From NCBI RefSeq assembly GCF_018889995.1, contig NZ_CP076547.1, positions 434,001 to 498,000 of the forward strand: a stretch of 64,000 nucleotides of DNA, given 5' to 3'. Under the pieces are notes generated by a model that saw nothing but the letters and a program-made list of their open reading frames with translations, was not told the DNA's origin and made no database searches. Within the stretch, counting starts at the first letter, position 1. Every line of letters begins with the position of its first letter. This document shows positions 1-7,444 of the stretch, piece by piece. Made by a program: the position numbers and the translations under genes. The stretch comes from Subtercola sp. PAMC28395. GTDB taxonomy: Bacteria; Actinomycetota; Actinomycetes; Actinomycetales; Microbacteriaceae.

Positions 1-1
1 C

Positions 2-412
2 TCCGACCCGGCCAACGAGGCGCAGGGCCTCTGGATCCTCGACAGCGCGGGTCTCATCACGCTGAAGCCCGGTACCGGCAAGGGCACCGCGACGCAGGCC
101 GACATCGCCACCAACCCGAAGAACCTGAAGTTCACCCTGCTCGACTTCGCGGCGCAGTCACGCGCCCTGCCAGACCTCGACGCGGCCGTGGGCTACACCG
201 AGTACTACCTCGCCGCGAACATCCCGATCGAGAAGCAGATCTTCGCACCCCAGGCTCCCGACGAGTTCGCCGGCCAGCTCACCATCGGCTCCAACTTCGC
301 CAACAGCGACAACATCAAGAAGCTGGTCGCCGCGTTCCAGGACCCGGCCGTGCAGACGTTCCTCGCCACCGACCCTTCGGTGAAGAGCATTCTGCTCCCG
401 CTCAGCCAGTAA
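2..412 (+). CDS. MetQ/NlpA-type substrate-binding lipoprotein of a methionine ABC transporter (3' part)
   Basis: The window opens inside this gene; 136 codons are readable from base 2 to the TAA at 410-412. The text resembles the C-terminal half of NlpA/MetQ proteins, which capture methionine outside the membrane and hand it to the MetI-MetN importer. Family-like stretches are NEAQGLWILDSAGLI near the left edge and TEYYLAANI before the C-terminal helices. The lipobox and the transporter partner genes would lie to the left and cannot be seen. A strong terminator-like hairpin follows at once, so this is the last gene of its transcript. The family call is fairly safe; the exact ligand (methionine or another amino acid) is inferred. 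Confidence 0.8.
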   Translation, partial: SDPANEAQGLWILDSAGLITLKPGTGKGTATQADIATNPKNLKFTLLDFAAQSRALPDLDAAVGYTEYYLAANIPIEKQIFAPQAPDEFAGQLTIGSNFANSDNIKKLVAAFQDPAVQTFLATDPSVKSILLPLSQ

Positions 413-430
413 CACTCTCGCAACCCGAGT

Positions 431-477
431 GCGGGGTGTGCGTCACGGCCACAGCCGGCCGTACGCCCCGCCTTTTT
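431..477 (+). terminator. Intrinsic terminator after the MetQ-like gene
   Basis: GCGGGG at 431-436 pairs with CCCCGC at 466-471, with further ACGGCC/GGCCGT pairing inside, followed by CTTTTT. It lies 18 bases after the stop codon. Confidence 0.75.
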
Positions 478-551
478 GCGCTCCACGTCTCTCTTCGCGT
501 CTCTCCACGCGTGATCCGAGGCGGTTCGGGCAGCTGACCCTATTCCCGTCC

Positions 552-557
552 TAGGCT
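552..557 (+). promoter_or_regulatory. -10 box TAGGCT of a leaderless promoter
   Basis: TAGGCT ends 7 nt before the ATG at 565, so transcription should begin at or next to the start codon. No Shine-Dalgarno sequence is present. Confidence 0.5.
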
Positions 558-564
558 GGGAAGC

Positions 565-849
565 ATGGCACGCGAACTCATCCACGACACGGAGCGCCAC
601 CGCTACGAGCTTCGCCTCGACGGCGCCCTCGCCAGCGCAGCCGACTACATCGAGCGGGCAGACAGCATCTCGTTCACCCACACGTTCACCGACCCGAAGC
701 TCCGGGGCCAGGGGCTGGCCGGCGAAGTCGTCGCCTTCGCAATGGATGACGTCGAGCACAGCTCGACGCTCCGCGTCATTCCGATGTGCTGGTACGTCGG
801 CCAATGGTTCGACGAGCATCCGGAGCGCCAGGCGCTGCTTACCCGCTGA
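565..849 (+). CDS. Small GNAT-like N-acetyltransferase (YjdJ/COG2388 type)
   Basis: This 94-aa protein matches the short GNAT family typified by YjdJ: an N-terminal strand pair reading HRYELRLDG, then FTHTFTDPKLRGQGLA, the acetyl-CoA phosphate-binding turn (here RGQGLA), and a C-terminal PMCWYVGQWFDEHPE block. Members are about 90-100 aa, so the length is normal. They probably transfer acetyl from acetyl-CoA to an amine, but substrates are mostly unknown. The last 11 bases overlap the 3' end of the convergent HerA-type gene. Start choice: ATG 565, with a TAGGCT box 7 nt upstream. Confidence 0.85.
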   Translation: MARELIHDTERHRYELRLDGALASAADYIERADSISFTHTFTDPKLRGQGLAGEVVAFAMDDVEHSSTLRVIPMCWYVGQWFDEHPERQALLTR

Positions 850-2269
850 CGGGAACGACAGGAGCCCTCAGCGGAACGGGAACGTCGACGCCACCTTCAA
901 CCGTGAGGCGGTCGCGCACCTGCACGATCACCGGGGCCGGCGCGAAGCCGCCCGCGAAGAGCGCCTCGCCCTGGCGGAAGTTCGGCGACTGCGAGACGAG
1001 CGCCGCCGGCGCGAAGCCGAAGATCGTTCCGAGTTCCTCGAGGTCGAGCGGCGAACTCATCTTCATGAGCGCGAGGTTGTCGCACTGCGAGATGATGCTC
1101 GGGTGCACCTTCGACGGGCGCTGCGTCGACAAGAGCAACCACAGGCCGAACTTCCGGCCCTCTGCGGCGATCTGCATGATCTGCTCCCTGATCGCCACCT
1201 GAAGCGGCGAGGTGAGATCGGGCGAGCAGAGGTTGTGGGCTTCGTCGATCACAATGAGGATCGGCCTGCGCTCTTCGCGGCGCGCCCACAGGTCGTCGAG
1301 CACCGACAGTGCCGCGATCAGGGGTTCCTCTGCGAACTCGAACCCGCCGAGGTCGAGCACGGTGGCGTTGGGGCGGTCGACGATGACCTCGGTGGCCGCC
1401 GTCTCCTCCCTCGCCCACACGCTCCAGGCGAGCACATTCAGATTGTCGATGCGCAGGGCCAGGGCGTGTTTGGCCGGATCCTCCGACCCCAGGAGTCGCC
1501 GCATGAGAGCCGCGGTGTCTTCGCTCTGGAAGGCTCCGTCGAGGTGCAGCATCGTGTTGTATTCGTCGCGGTCGAGCAGGGGGTCCAGGCGCAGCAGGGC
1601 CGCCTTCACCGGGAATGGAAGGGCGGTGAACCGGGCGCGCAGGTGCTCGCCGTCGCCCCCGGGCCGCAGGATCCTGATCGACCTCGAACGAAGAAGCTCG
1701 GCCTCCTCGTCCGAGGCACCCGGGCGCACCTGGTCGAGCTTCACGAAGTCCGAGTTCGGGTCGAAGATCACTACCGGCAGATCGGTGTGCGAGAGCAGCT
1801 GCTCGATCAGAACGCCGAGCGCGAAGGTCTTGCCCGACCCGCTCTGCCCGCACCAGAAGGTGTGCCGGTTGAACCGGTGAGGAAGCAGGCGGGCGTCGAC
1901 ACCTGGATAGCTGGCCAGCGTGCCCACGGCGAGCGTAGCCCTCGCCGATTCGTGCACGAGCTCGAGCACGGCGGTGTCGGCCGCGGCCAGAACCGCCGAC
2001 TCGAACGGCTTTGCACCGCGCGGGTCGAGCCGGGCATCCGGATGCACGGAGCCGAGCAGGCGGCCGAACCCCGTCGTGCCACCCGAGGCCGTAACCGAAT
2101 GCGCTTCGACGTGACCCACTGCGACGTCGCCCGACGCTGAAGTCAGGGTGACGAATTCGCCCGGCATGAACGAGGTCTCGCTAGACACCTCGAAGGTGAA
2201 GGTGCGGCCGTCGAGAGAGACGCCAGAGGCCCCGGGCGTTGCCGGCTGGAGTGCGACAGTGTCAGTCAT
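839..2269 (-). CDS. HerA/VirB4-like ATP-binding protein (DUF87 family)
   Basis: The protein has 476 aa. An N-terminal HAS-barrel-like region of about 120 residues precedes a RecA/FtsK-like ATPase core. The Walker A motif is GQSGSGKT (about residues 141-148) and the Walker B is ILIVIDEAHN in the middle third; a sensor region LLLSTQRPSKVHP follows. Such proteins form hexameric DNA or substrate pumps. HerA proper works with the NurA nuclease in end resection, and some bacterial relatives are antiphage ATPases with Sir2 or nuclease partners. No NurA, Sir2 or nuclease gene is adjacent here, so the role is open. It has its own leaderless promoter box 44 bp after gadB-side sequence, so it need not be co-transcribed. 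Confidence 0.85.
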   Translation of the reverse strand: MTDTVALQPATPGASGVSLDGRTFTFEVSSETSFMPGEFVTLTSASGDVAVGHVEAHSVTASGGTTGFGRLLGSVHPDARLDPRGAKPFESAVLAAADTAVLELVHESARATLAVGTLASYPGVDARLLPHRFNRHTFWCGQSGSGKTFALGVLIEQLLSHTDLPVVIFDPNSDFVKLDQVRPGASDEEAELLRSRSIRILRPGGDGEHLRARFTALPFPVKAALLRLDPLLDRDEYNTMLHLDGAFQSEDTAALMRRLLGSEDPAKHALALRIDNLNVLAWSVWAREETAATEVIVDRPNATVLDLGGFEFAEEPLIAALSVLDDLWARREERRPILIVIDEAHNLCSPDLTSPLQVAIREQIMQIAAEGRKFGLWLLLSTQRPSKVHPSIISQCDNLALMKMSSPLDLEELGTIFGFAPAALVSQSPNFRQGEALFAGGFAPAPVIVQVRDRLTVEGGVDVPVPLRAPVVPVSG

Positions 2270-2275
2270 GCGAAG

Positions 2276-2281
2276 ACCCTA
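2276..2281 (-). promoter_or_regulatory. -10 box TAGGGT of a leaderless promoter (HerA-type gene)
   Basis: On the minus strand TAGGGT is followed by 6 nt and the ATG at 2269. There is no ribosome binding site. Confidence 0.55.
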
Positions 2282-2312
2282 CCGCCAGAGGTGCCCTGCC
2301 CGCACTGGCTCG

Positions 2313-3794
2313 TCAGTGCGTGAACGACGACACCATTCCCTCGGTGGGCATAGGCGACTCGAGCCGGTCGAGATAGTCGACCGCTTCCCTGATGTCGCCC
2401 ATCAGGCTCTCGGCGAGGTTGAGGCTGAGGCCGTTGCGCACAACGATGCGCTGCACCACCACGTCGGTGAGATTGTCGGGCATGGGATAGGCGGGGATGA
2501 GCCAGCCCTTCAGGCGCAGTCGTTCAGACAGGTGGTAGAGGTTCCAGTTCTCGGTGTGCCCCGCAGCCAACTGCCAGGCGAAGACCGGAATGTCTGTGCC
2601 GTCATTCCAGAGGTCGAAGGCAGGCATCGCGCCGATCTCGCCGGCGAGGAACACCGCCACATCGTGCGAGGCCTTCTGCACCTTGTAGTACCCGTCCCAG
2701 CCCAGCCGCAGAAAGAGGTAGTACTGCAGCAGCACCTGCGCGCCGGGGCGCGAGAAGTTGAGCGCGAAACTCGGCATGTGCCCACCGAGATACGTGACGT
2801 CGAAGATCAGGTCTTTCGGCAGGTCGTCGATCGTGCGCCAGATCACCCAGCCGAGACCCGGGTACACGAGCCCGTACTTGTGAGCCGAGGTGCTGATCGA
2901 AGCCACCCGATCGAGCCGGAAGTCCCAGACCAGCTCCGGCTGGAGGAACGGCGCGATCATGCCGCCAGACGCACCATCGACATGGATCGGAATATCGAGC
3001 CCCGTCTCCGCCTGGATTCGGTCGAGGGCCTCCGCGATCTGGGCGACCGGCTCGTACATGCCGGTGTAGGTCACTCCCATGATCGCGACGACGCCGATCG
3101 TGTTCTCGTCGACGTACGACGCCAGGTCGTACCCGTCGAGAACCTTGTGCTCATCGGTGATGGGCACGTAACGCGGCTCGACGTCCCAGTAGTTGCAGAA
3201 CTTCTCCCAGCACACCTGAACCGCGCTCGAAAGCACCAGGTTCGGCCGCTCGGTCGATTTCCCTGCAGCCCTGGCAGCCTGCTGCCAGCGACGCTTGAGG
3301 GCGAGCCCACCGAGCATGCAGGCCTCCGACGACCCGATCGTCGAGGTTCCGATCGAATTGTCGGGGTCGGGCGCATTCCACAGTTTCGACAGCATCTTCC
3401 AGCAGCGCGTCTCGATCGCGGCCGTCTGCGGGTATTCGTCTTTGTCGACCATGTTCTTGTCGACGGTCTCGGCGTACAGGCGCGTGGCCTGCTCATCCAT
3501 CCACGTGCCCACGAAGGTGGCGAGGTTCAGCCTCGAATTGCCGTCGAGCATGGCCTCGTCGTGCACGATCTGATACGCCGTCTCCGGCAGTGATTCGGCG
3601 TCGGGAAGCGTGTTCTGCGGAAAATCCGTGGCTTCGCCCTCGCGCGCGAAGATCGGGTTCAGCTGGTTCTGGCCCGAGGTTCCCACGTGCCCGGGTCGTG
3701 TCGGGTGAGCGCGCGCCCTGTGTGGCCGCGGAGCGTGCGACTGTGTCGTGTTCTGCTGGTCGTCTGATGCCGGTGTCGTCGTCGTCTGGCTCAT
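2313..3794 (-). CDS. gadB: Glutamate decarboxylase
   Basis: This PLP enzyme converts glutamate to GABA and CO2, consuming a cytoplasmic proton. The 493-aa length fits the family. The PLP-binding lysine lies in STSAHKYGLVYPG, close to the usual SGHKYG form; DGASGGMIAPF carries the conserved Asp-Ala pair that holds the cofactor ring. The ATG at 3794 is chosen because GTGAGGT stands a few nt upstream; an in-frame GTG-like start at 3833 has no such site. It starts 7 bp after the PrmC-like gene and is probably co-transcribed with it. No GadC glutamate/GABA antiporter is visible, but a GABA transaminase gene lies at 18-19 kb, so GABA may be recycled to succinate semialdehyde. Confidence 0.96.
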   Translation of the reverse strand: MSQTTTTPASDDQQNTTQSHAPRPHRARAHPTRPGHVGTSGQNQLNPIFAREGEATDFPQNTLPDAESLPETAYQIVHDEAMLDGNSRLNLATFVGTWMDEQATRLYAETVDKNMVDKDEYPQTAAIETRCWKMLSKLWNAPDPDNSIGTSTIGSSEACMLGGLALKRRWQQAARAAGKSTERPNLVLSSAVQVCWEKFCNYWDVEPRYVPITDEHKVLDGYDLASYVDENTIGVVAIMGVTYTGMYEPVAQIAEALDRIQAETGLDIPIHVDGASGGMIAPFLQPELVWDFRLDRVASISTSAHKYGLVYPGLGWVIWRTIDDLPKDLIFDVTYLGGHMPSFALNFSRPGAQVLLQYYLFLRLGWDGYYKVQKASHDVAVFLAGEIGAMPAFDLWNDGTDIPVFAWQLAAGHTENWNLYHLSERLRLKGWLIPAYPMPDNLTDVVVQRIVVRNGLSLNLAESLMGDIREAVDYLDRLESPMPTEGMVSSFTH

Positions 3795-3801
3795 AATGAC
3801 C

Positions 3802-4632
3802 TCACTCTGGCAGGTGGCCACCACCCGGCGCAATGGATGATCGGCCCATCGTCGCGATCACGACAGTCGCACCGTACTCCCCTGAGTGCTCGATCCGGAT
3901 CTCGAGCCCCACCGCGGCGAAGAGCGCAGCTGTTCGCTCGGCCTGCAACGTGCTCGTCTCGATCAGCAGGCTCCCCCCTCCCACGAGCCAGTCCGCTGCG
4001 CCCGCCGCCACTCGTCGCTGTACGTCGAGACCGTCGCCCCCGCCGTCGAGGGCGACGGGAGCCTCGTACAACCGCGCCTCCGGAGGCATCAGCGCGATCG
4101 ACTCCGTGGGAACGTACGGGGCGTTGACCAGCAGGGTCGTGACTCGGCCCCTCACGCTCTCGGGCACAGCGTCGAACAGGTCACCCTCGAACACCTCACC
4201 GATCCCCGCCAGGTTGCGCCGGGCGCAGGCGACGGCCGCGGGGTCGACGTCGACCGAGACCAGCACTGCATCCGGTCGCTCGAGGGCAACAGCGAGCCCG
4301 AGTGCGCCCGAACCGCAGCACAGGTCGAGAATTACGAGCGGTTCGGATGCCCGGCTCTCCTCCAGAGCCAACTCGACCAGGTACTCCGACCGCCGCCGCG
4401 GAACGAACACCCCTGGCTGCACGCCGACGCGATGCCCGCAGAACTCCGCCCAGCCGAGGATGTACTCCAGCGGCTCCCCGCCGACCCGCCTGTCGACCAG
4501 CTCTCGGAGCCCTCCCTGCGACTCCGCGGCCTCGGCGACCAGGGCCGCCTCTTCTTCGGCAAAGACGCATCCTGCCTCACGGAGACGCGCGACCACCTGG
4601 GCGAATTCCTGCTCCGTTTGCATAACTGGCAC
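3802..4632 (-). CDS. PrmC/HemK-related protein-glutamine methyltransferase with NAPY motif
   Basis: This is a 276-aa class I SAM-dependent methyltransferase related to PrmC, which methylates the GGQ glutamine of release factors. The SAM site is LDLCCGSGALGLAVA; the PrmC N-terminal helical region carries the typical EYILGWAEFCG block and VFVPRRRSE. The catalytic motif of true PrmC, NPPY, is NAPY here (VNAPYVPTE). That variant marks a family of PrmC-like paralogues in actinobacteria whose substrate is not settled. GTG 4632 is taken as start because TAAAGT stands 6 nt before it; ATG 4623 is an alternative. First gene of a probable operon with gadB. Confidence 0.88.
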   Translation of the reverse strand: MPVMQTEQEFAQVVARLREAGCVFAEEEAALVAEAAESQGGLRELVDRRVGGEPLEYILGWAEFCGHRVGVQPGVFVPRRRSEYLVELALEESRASEPLVILDLCCGSGALGLAVALERPDAVLVSVDVDPAAVACARRNLAGIGEVFEGDLFDAVPESVRGRVTTLLVNAPYVPTESIALMPPEARLYEAPVALDGGGDGLDVQRRVAAGAADWLVGGGSLLIETSTLQAERTAALFAAVGLEIRIEHSGEYGATVVIATMGRSSIAPGGGHLPE

Positions 4633-4638
4633 GCTGCC

Positions 4639-4644
4639 ACTTTA
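4639..4644 (-). promoter_or_regulatory. -10 box TAAAGT of a leaderless promoter (PrmC-like gene)
   Basis: TAAAGT lies 6 nt before GTG 4632 on the minus strand. A TTGAGC about 18-19 nt further upstream could be the -35, overlapping the ribosome site of the divergent small gene. Confidence 0.55.
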
Positions 4645-4679
4645 ATTGGATTCACCCGCACTCGCTCAAGGAGAACGAC

Positions 4680-4784
4680 ATGCCAGAAGTACTGCTCGGT
4701 TTGCTCGCCTTCCTCTCTGTCGGGGTCGCCATCACCGGCATCGTCGCGGGCATCGCCATGGTCAAATCCCCGTACCGCGATTAG
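4680..4784 (+). CDS. 34-aa single-span membrane peptide
   Basis: An ATG at 4680 preceded by AAGGAG with 6-nt spacing opens a 34-codon reading frame ending in TAG at 4782-4784. The peptide begins MPEVLLGLLAF, continues as one hydrophobic helix of about 23 residues rich in Gly, Ala, Val and Ile, and ends in a charged tail KSPYRD. It is therefore a likely single-pass membrane peptide. The ideal Shine-Dalgarno sequence and compact fit between the divergent PrmC-like gene and the GAF-ANTAR gene (15 bp downstream) support it being real. I do not recognise a family and assign no function. Too short for most gene callers. Confidence 0.6.
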   Translation: MPEVLLGLLAFLSVGVAITGIVAGIAMVKSPYRD

Positions 4785-4799
4785 CCTGCGGCGCGCACC

Positions 4800-5528
4800 A
4801 TGAGCGGGAACGATCGCGAGGCGTACCTTCTCGCACACAGTGAACTTTCGCGCGCACACGAAGGAGACGGCAAGGCGAGCCTCTGCCGGCCATTCCTGCG
4901 GGTCGTGCCCGTCACAGGCGCGGCAGTGTCGACGATCGGCAGCGGTCGCCTCGGCACCTCCACCATCTGCGCGACCGACCCCAAGGCCATTGTGATCGAC
5001 GAACTGCAGATCGACCTCGGCGAGGGCCCCTGCTGGCAGGCGCTACGGACGGGGGCGCCGGTACTCTCCCCGAGTTTCGCGCTCACCGAGCATCCGGCCT
5101 GGCCCGTCTTCGCCAAAGCACTCCGCGAGTACGAGATCGGTGCGCTCTTCGCCTTTCCGCTGACGCTGGGCGGGCTCGACGTGGGGTCGATCGACCTGTA
5201 CTCGCACGAACCACTCACGCTGTCCGAGACCGAGGTCTCCGACGTGGTCTCTCTTACCGAGATAGCGGCCTGGCAGGTCTTGCGCAGAGTACTGGCCGAC
5301 GATTCGGTGAACATCGCCGACGTCGACAGCGACCCGAGCCCTGGCTTCTCGCGCAAGCAGGTTCACCAGGCAACCGGGATGATCATCGCCCAGTTGGAGG
5401 TCTCGTCAACAGATGCCCTCCTCCTGCTGCGAGCGCACGCCTTCGCATCGGGGCGGAGCGTGCGCGAAGTCGCCCACGATGTGGTCTCACGCCGTCTCGA
5501 TTTCACCCACGACCGAGCGCAGCCGTAG
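4800..5528 (+). CDS. GAF-ANTAR domain regulator (first of a pair)
   Basis: The protein has 242 aa. A GAF sensor domain spans roughly residues 35-165 (the LGEGPCWQA and PVLSPSF segments are typical of actinobacterial GAF-ANTAR proteins). A C-terminal ANTAR three-helix domain occupies about 180-235, with the signature QATGMIIAQLEVSSTDALLLLR. ANTAR domains bind paired hexaloop hairpins in nascent RNA and prevent termination. The ligand is unknown; GAF domains bind small molecules or respond to light or redox. No transmembrane segment, so cytosolic. It lies 15 bp after the 34-aa peptide and 17 bp before the second GAF-ANTAR gene, so the three probably form one transcript. Confidence 0.9.
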   Translation: MSGNDREAYLLAHSELSRAHEGDGKASLCRPFLRVVPVTGAAVSTIGSGRLGTSTICATDPKAIVIDELQIDLGEGPCWQALRTGAPVLSPSFALTEHPAWPVFAKALREYEIGALFAFPLTLGGLDVGSIDLYSHEPLTLSETEVSDVVSLTEIAAWQVLRRVLADDSVNIADVDSDPSPGFSRKQVHQATGMIIAQLEVSSTDALLLLRAHAFASGRSVREVAHDVVSRRLDFTHDRAQP

Positions 5529-5545
5529 AGAGGGGTGAGTCCGTC

Positions 5546-6256
5546 ATGACGGAATCCCGAGAAGGACTGCTCGCAGCCTCATTTGTTTCGCTCGCCGATA
5601 CTCTCGTCGTCGGCTACGACGTCGTCGATCTGATGCAGACGCTGGTCGACACCTGTGCGACCGTGCTCCACGCTGCCGCAGTAGGCCTGCTGCTGGCCGA
5701 CGAGAACGGGGTCCTCGAAGTGATGGCCTCGACCAGCGAACGAAGTCGACTGCTCGAGATCCTCCAGCTCCGGGCCGGTCTCGGACCCTGTGTCGAGTGC
5801 TACCTCACCGGCAAAGTCGTCGAGGTTCCCGACATCCGTGAGATCCGGCCGGACTGGTTCGCCTTTCGCGACGGTGCTCTCGACCTCGGCTTTCTCTCGG
5901 TGCATGCCGTTCCGCTTCGCCTGCGTGGTTTCACAATGGGGGCGCTGAACCTCTTCAGCGACGCCACCGGCGAACTGAACGAGACCGACGCCGCCGCCGC
6001 GCAGGCGCTCGCCGACATGGCCACGATCGGCATCGTGCACGAGCGTGCTCTCCGCCAGAGCGAAGACACCCGCGAGCAGCTCCAGCGAGCGCTCGACAGC
6101 AGGGTTGTCATCGAACAGGCCAAGGGTGTGGTCTCACACGTCAAGCACGTCGAGATGAACGAGGCTTTCGCTCTGATCAGGAATTATGCCCGGAACGCAC
6201 GGAGGCCGCTCAGCGAAGTCGCTGCTGACATCGTCAATCGCACGCTGACTCTCTGA
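5546..6256 (+). CDS. GAF-ANTAR domain regulator (second of a pair)
   Basis: This 236-aa protein has the same architecture as its neighbour: GAF (about residues 25-165, with LGPCVECYLTGKVVEVPDI) and ANTAR at the C terminus (VIEQAKGVVSHV... LIRNYARN... LSEVAADIV). The ANTAR core is closer to consensus than in the upstream copy. The two proteins differ enough over the GAF region that they are old paralogues rather than a recent duplication. A purine-rich GAGAGGGGTGAG lies upstream of ATG 5546. Likely function: a sensor that couples a signal to antitermination of unidentified transcripts. ANTAR proteins can act as dimers, so a heterodimer of the pair is possible, which is inference. Confidence 0.9.
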   Translation: MTESREGLLAASFVSLADTLVVGYDVVDLMQTLVDTCATVLHAAAVGLLLADENGVLEVMASTSERSRLLEILQLRAGLGPCVECYLTGKVVEVPDIREIRPDWFAFRDGALDLGFLSVHAVPLRLRGFTMGALNLFSDATGELNETDAAAAQALADMATIGIVHERALRQSEDTREQLQRALDSRVVIEQAKGVVSHVKHVEMNEAFALIRNYARNARRPLSEVAADIVNRTLTL

Positions 6257-6296
6257 CCCGGCATACTGCCCACCTCGGAGCCGCCGGGTCGACCAG

Positions 6297-6602
6297 CTAG
6301 GAGTCGGTGGGCTCCGGAATGTAGTGCAGGCCCGCACCACTGTTGGCCGAATCCGCGAGCACCTGGATCCAGGCCCGGTTCACCACCGGAACCTTGCTGC
6401 CGAAATACTTGAAGTACAGGGGAATGGATGGGTCGAGCCACAGGCTGCTGCGGCCAGAACCCATTTCGGCGTCATCCTTCCATGAGAAGAAGAAGCTCTC
6501 ACGGCGTCTGAGCTTGTTGCCGACGACGATCTGCAGGTGAGCCAGTGCCCGGTCGTCGAAGACGACCTCGATCCCAGAACTGCCGTAGATCAGTTTGCCC
6601 AC
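6297..6602 (-). CDS. DUF7882-family protein of Microbacteriaceae
   Basis: A 101-aa protein starting MGKLIYGSSGIEVVFDDRAL, followed by a LRRRESFFFSWKDD segment, SSLWLDPSIPLYFKYFG and the C-terminal PEPTDS. This order (an N-terminal strand with a small-residue turn, a 'DDRALAHL' helix, a serine/tryptophan 'FSW' strand, then 'WLDPSIPL') matches a short uncharacterised family (DUF7882) that I know from Microbacteriaceae, sometimes misnamed as ATP-dependent DNA ligase. No catalytic residue is evident. GTG 6602 start has GGAGG about 10 nt upstream. Function unknown. Confidence 0.82.
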   Translation of the reverse strand: MGKLIYGSSGIEVVFDDRALAHLQIVVGNKLRRRESFFFSWKDDAEMGSGRSSLWLDPSIPLYFKYFGSKVPVVNRAWIQVLADSANSGAGLHYIPEPTDS

Positions 6603-6703
6603 AAGCCCAACGCCTCCATTTGTTGCTCAAAGGGCGATTCCCCGCGTAGCTACAGACAGACCCTATTCAAACAGATCACGGAACGTCTTATCGAGTCAGG
6701 GGC

Positions 6704-6732
6704 TTGACCGGAGCGGAATGCTACGCTACCGA
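6704..6732 (+). promoter_or_regulatory. Housekeeping-type promoter of the histidine phosphatase gene
   Basis: TTGACC (6704-6709), 17-bp spacer, TACCGA (6727-6732). The TTG that could be read as a start codon is better explained as this -35 element. Confidence 0.5.
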
Positions 6733-6766
6733 GTCGGAATCACGCAGAGAGTGCGAGAATTGGGGA

Positions 6767-7378
6767 GTGACACCGCATACCACCCTCGCCCTCGTTCGGC
6801 ACGGCGAAACGGCCTGGAACGCCCAGAAGCGCATCCAGGGCCGATCCGACATTCCGTTGAACGCCACCGGCCGCGAACAGGTACGCGCCACCGCTCGGGC
6901 GATGCAGGTCGACGAGTGGGACTTCATCGTCTGCTCACCACTGTCGCGGGCCCGCGAGAGCGCAGAGATACTGGGCAGCGAACTCGGCATCAACGTCGTC
7001 GCCGAGTTCCCGGCACTGGTCGAGCGTGACTATGGCCCAGCGGAGGGCCTGCAGGACTCCGAGGAACTCACCGCTCTTCGTATTCCCGGAGGATTCACCG
7101 GGGCAGAGACAGAACTCGAAGTCGCGAGGAGGTCGACTACTGCCCTCACCGACATCGTCACCACACACCACGGCAAACGCATCATCGTCGTCGCTCACGG
7201 CACGCTCATCCGCATAGCAATGACGGCTCTCACTGGCGCAGAAGTCACCACGATCTCGAACGCAGCCCACAGCGTGCTGCTGCACACCGCCCGCGAAGAC
7301 GGCCCTCACGAGTGGCATGCGACGATCGTGAACGGCGAGCACTACCACCACCGGGCCCCGGTCTCTCCCGGCCGCTGA
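6767..7378 (+). CDS. Histidine phosphatase superfamily protein (phosphoglycerate mutase-like)
   Basis: This 203-aa protein is a one-domain histidine phosphatase. The signature ALVRHGETAWN carries the nucleophilic His and its Arg; the second pair is in SPLSRARESAE and the distal His in VVAHGTLIR; the acid residue is in LVERDYGPAEG. Members dephosphorylate phosphoglycerate, adenosylcobalamin precursors or other phosphomonoesters; the substrate cannot be told here. GTG 6767 is chosen because it begins MTPHTTLALVRHGET, the usual length, and because the upstream TTG 6704 falls in a promoter -35. It is separated from the neighbouring convergent anti-sigma gene by 66 bp. Confidence 0.9.
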   Translation: MTPHTTLALVRHGETAWNAQKRIQGRSDIPLNATGREQVRATARAMQVDEWDFIVCSPLSRARESAEILGSELGINVVAEFPALVERDYGPAEGLQDSEELTALRIPGGFTGAETELEVARRSTTALTDIVTTHHGKRIIVVAHGTLIRIAMTALTGAEVTTISNAAHSVLLHTAREDGPHEWHATIVNGEHYHHRAPVSPGR

Positions 7379-7401
7379 CCAACCGGCAGCCAAACGCGCG
7401 A

Positions 7402-7419
7402 GGCCCGGAATGACGGGCC
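7402..7419. terminator. Short GC hairpin between convergent genes
   Basis: GGCCCG pairs with CGGGCC across a 6-nt loop, between the phosphatase and anti-sigma stop codons. There is no U-tract, so it is at best a weak terminator. Confidence 0.35.
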
Positions 7420-7444
7420 CAATGCACGACCGCTCCCTGCCGAG

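Noticed and set aside
746..2140. 464-codon open frame opposite the HerA-like gene
   Set aside because: It is the antisense of a well-supported gene in GC-rich DNA, with Arg/Glu/Val-rich composition and no family features.
2148..3593. 481-codon open frame opposite gadB
   Set aside because: Shadow of gadB; lacks any recognisable motif.
839..4632. Antiphage defence island around the HerA-like gene
   Set aside because: No Sir2, nuclease, methylase of restriction type or other defence gene is next to it; neighbours are metabolic.
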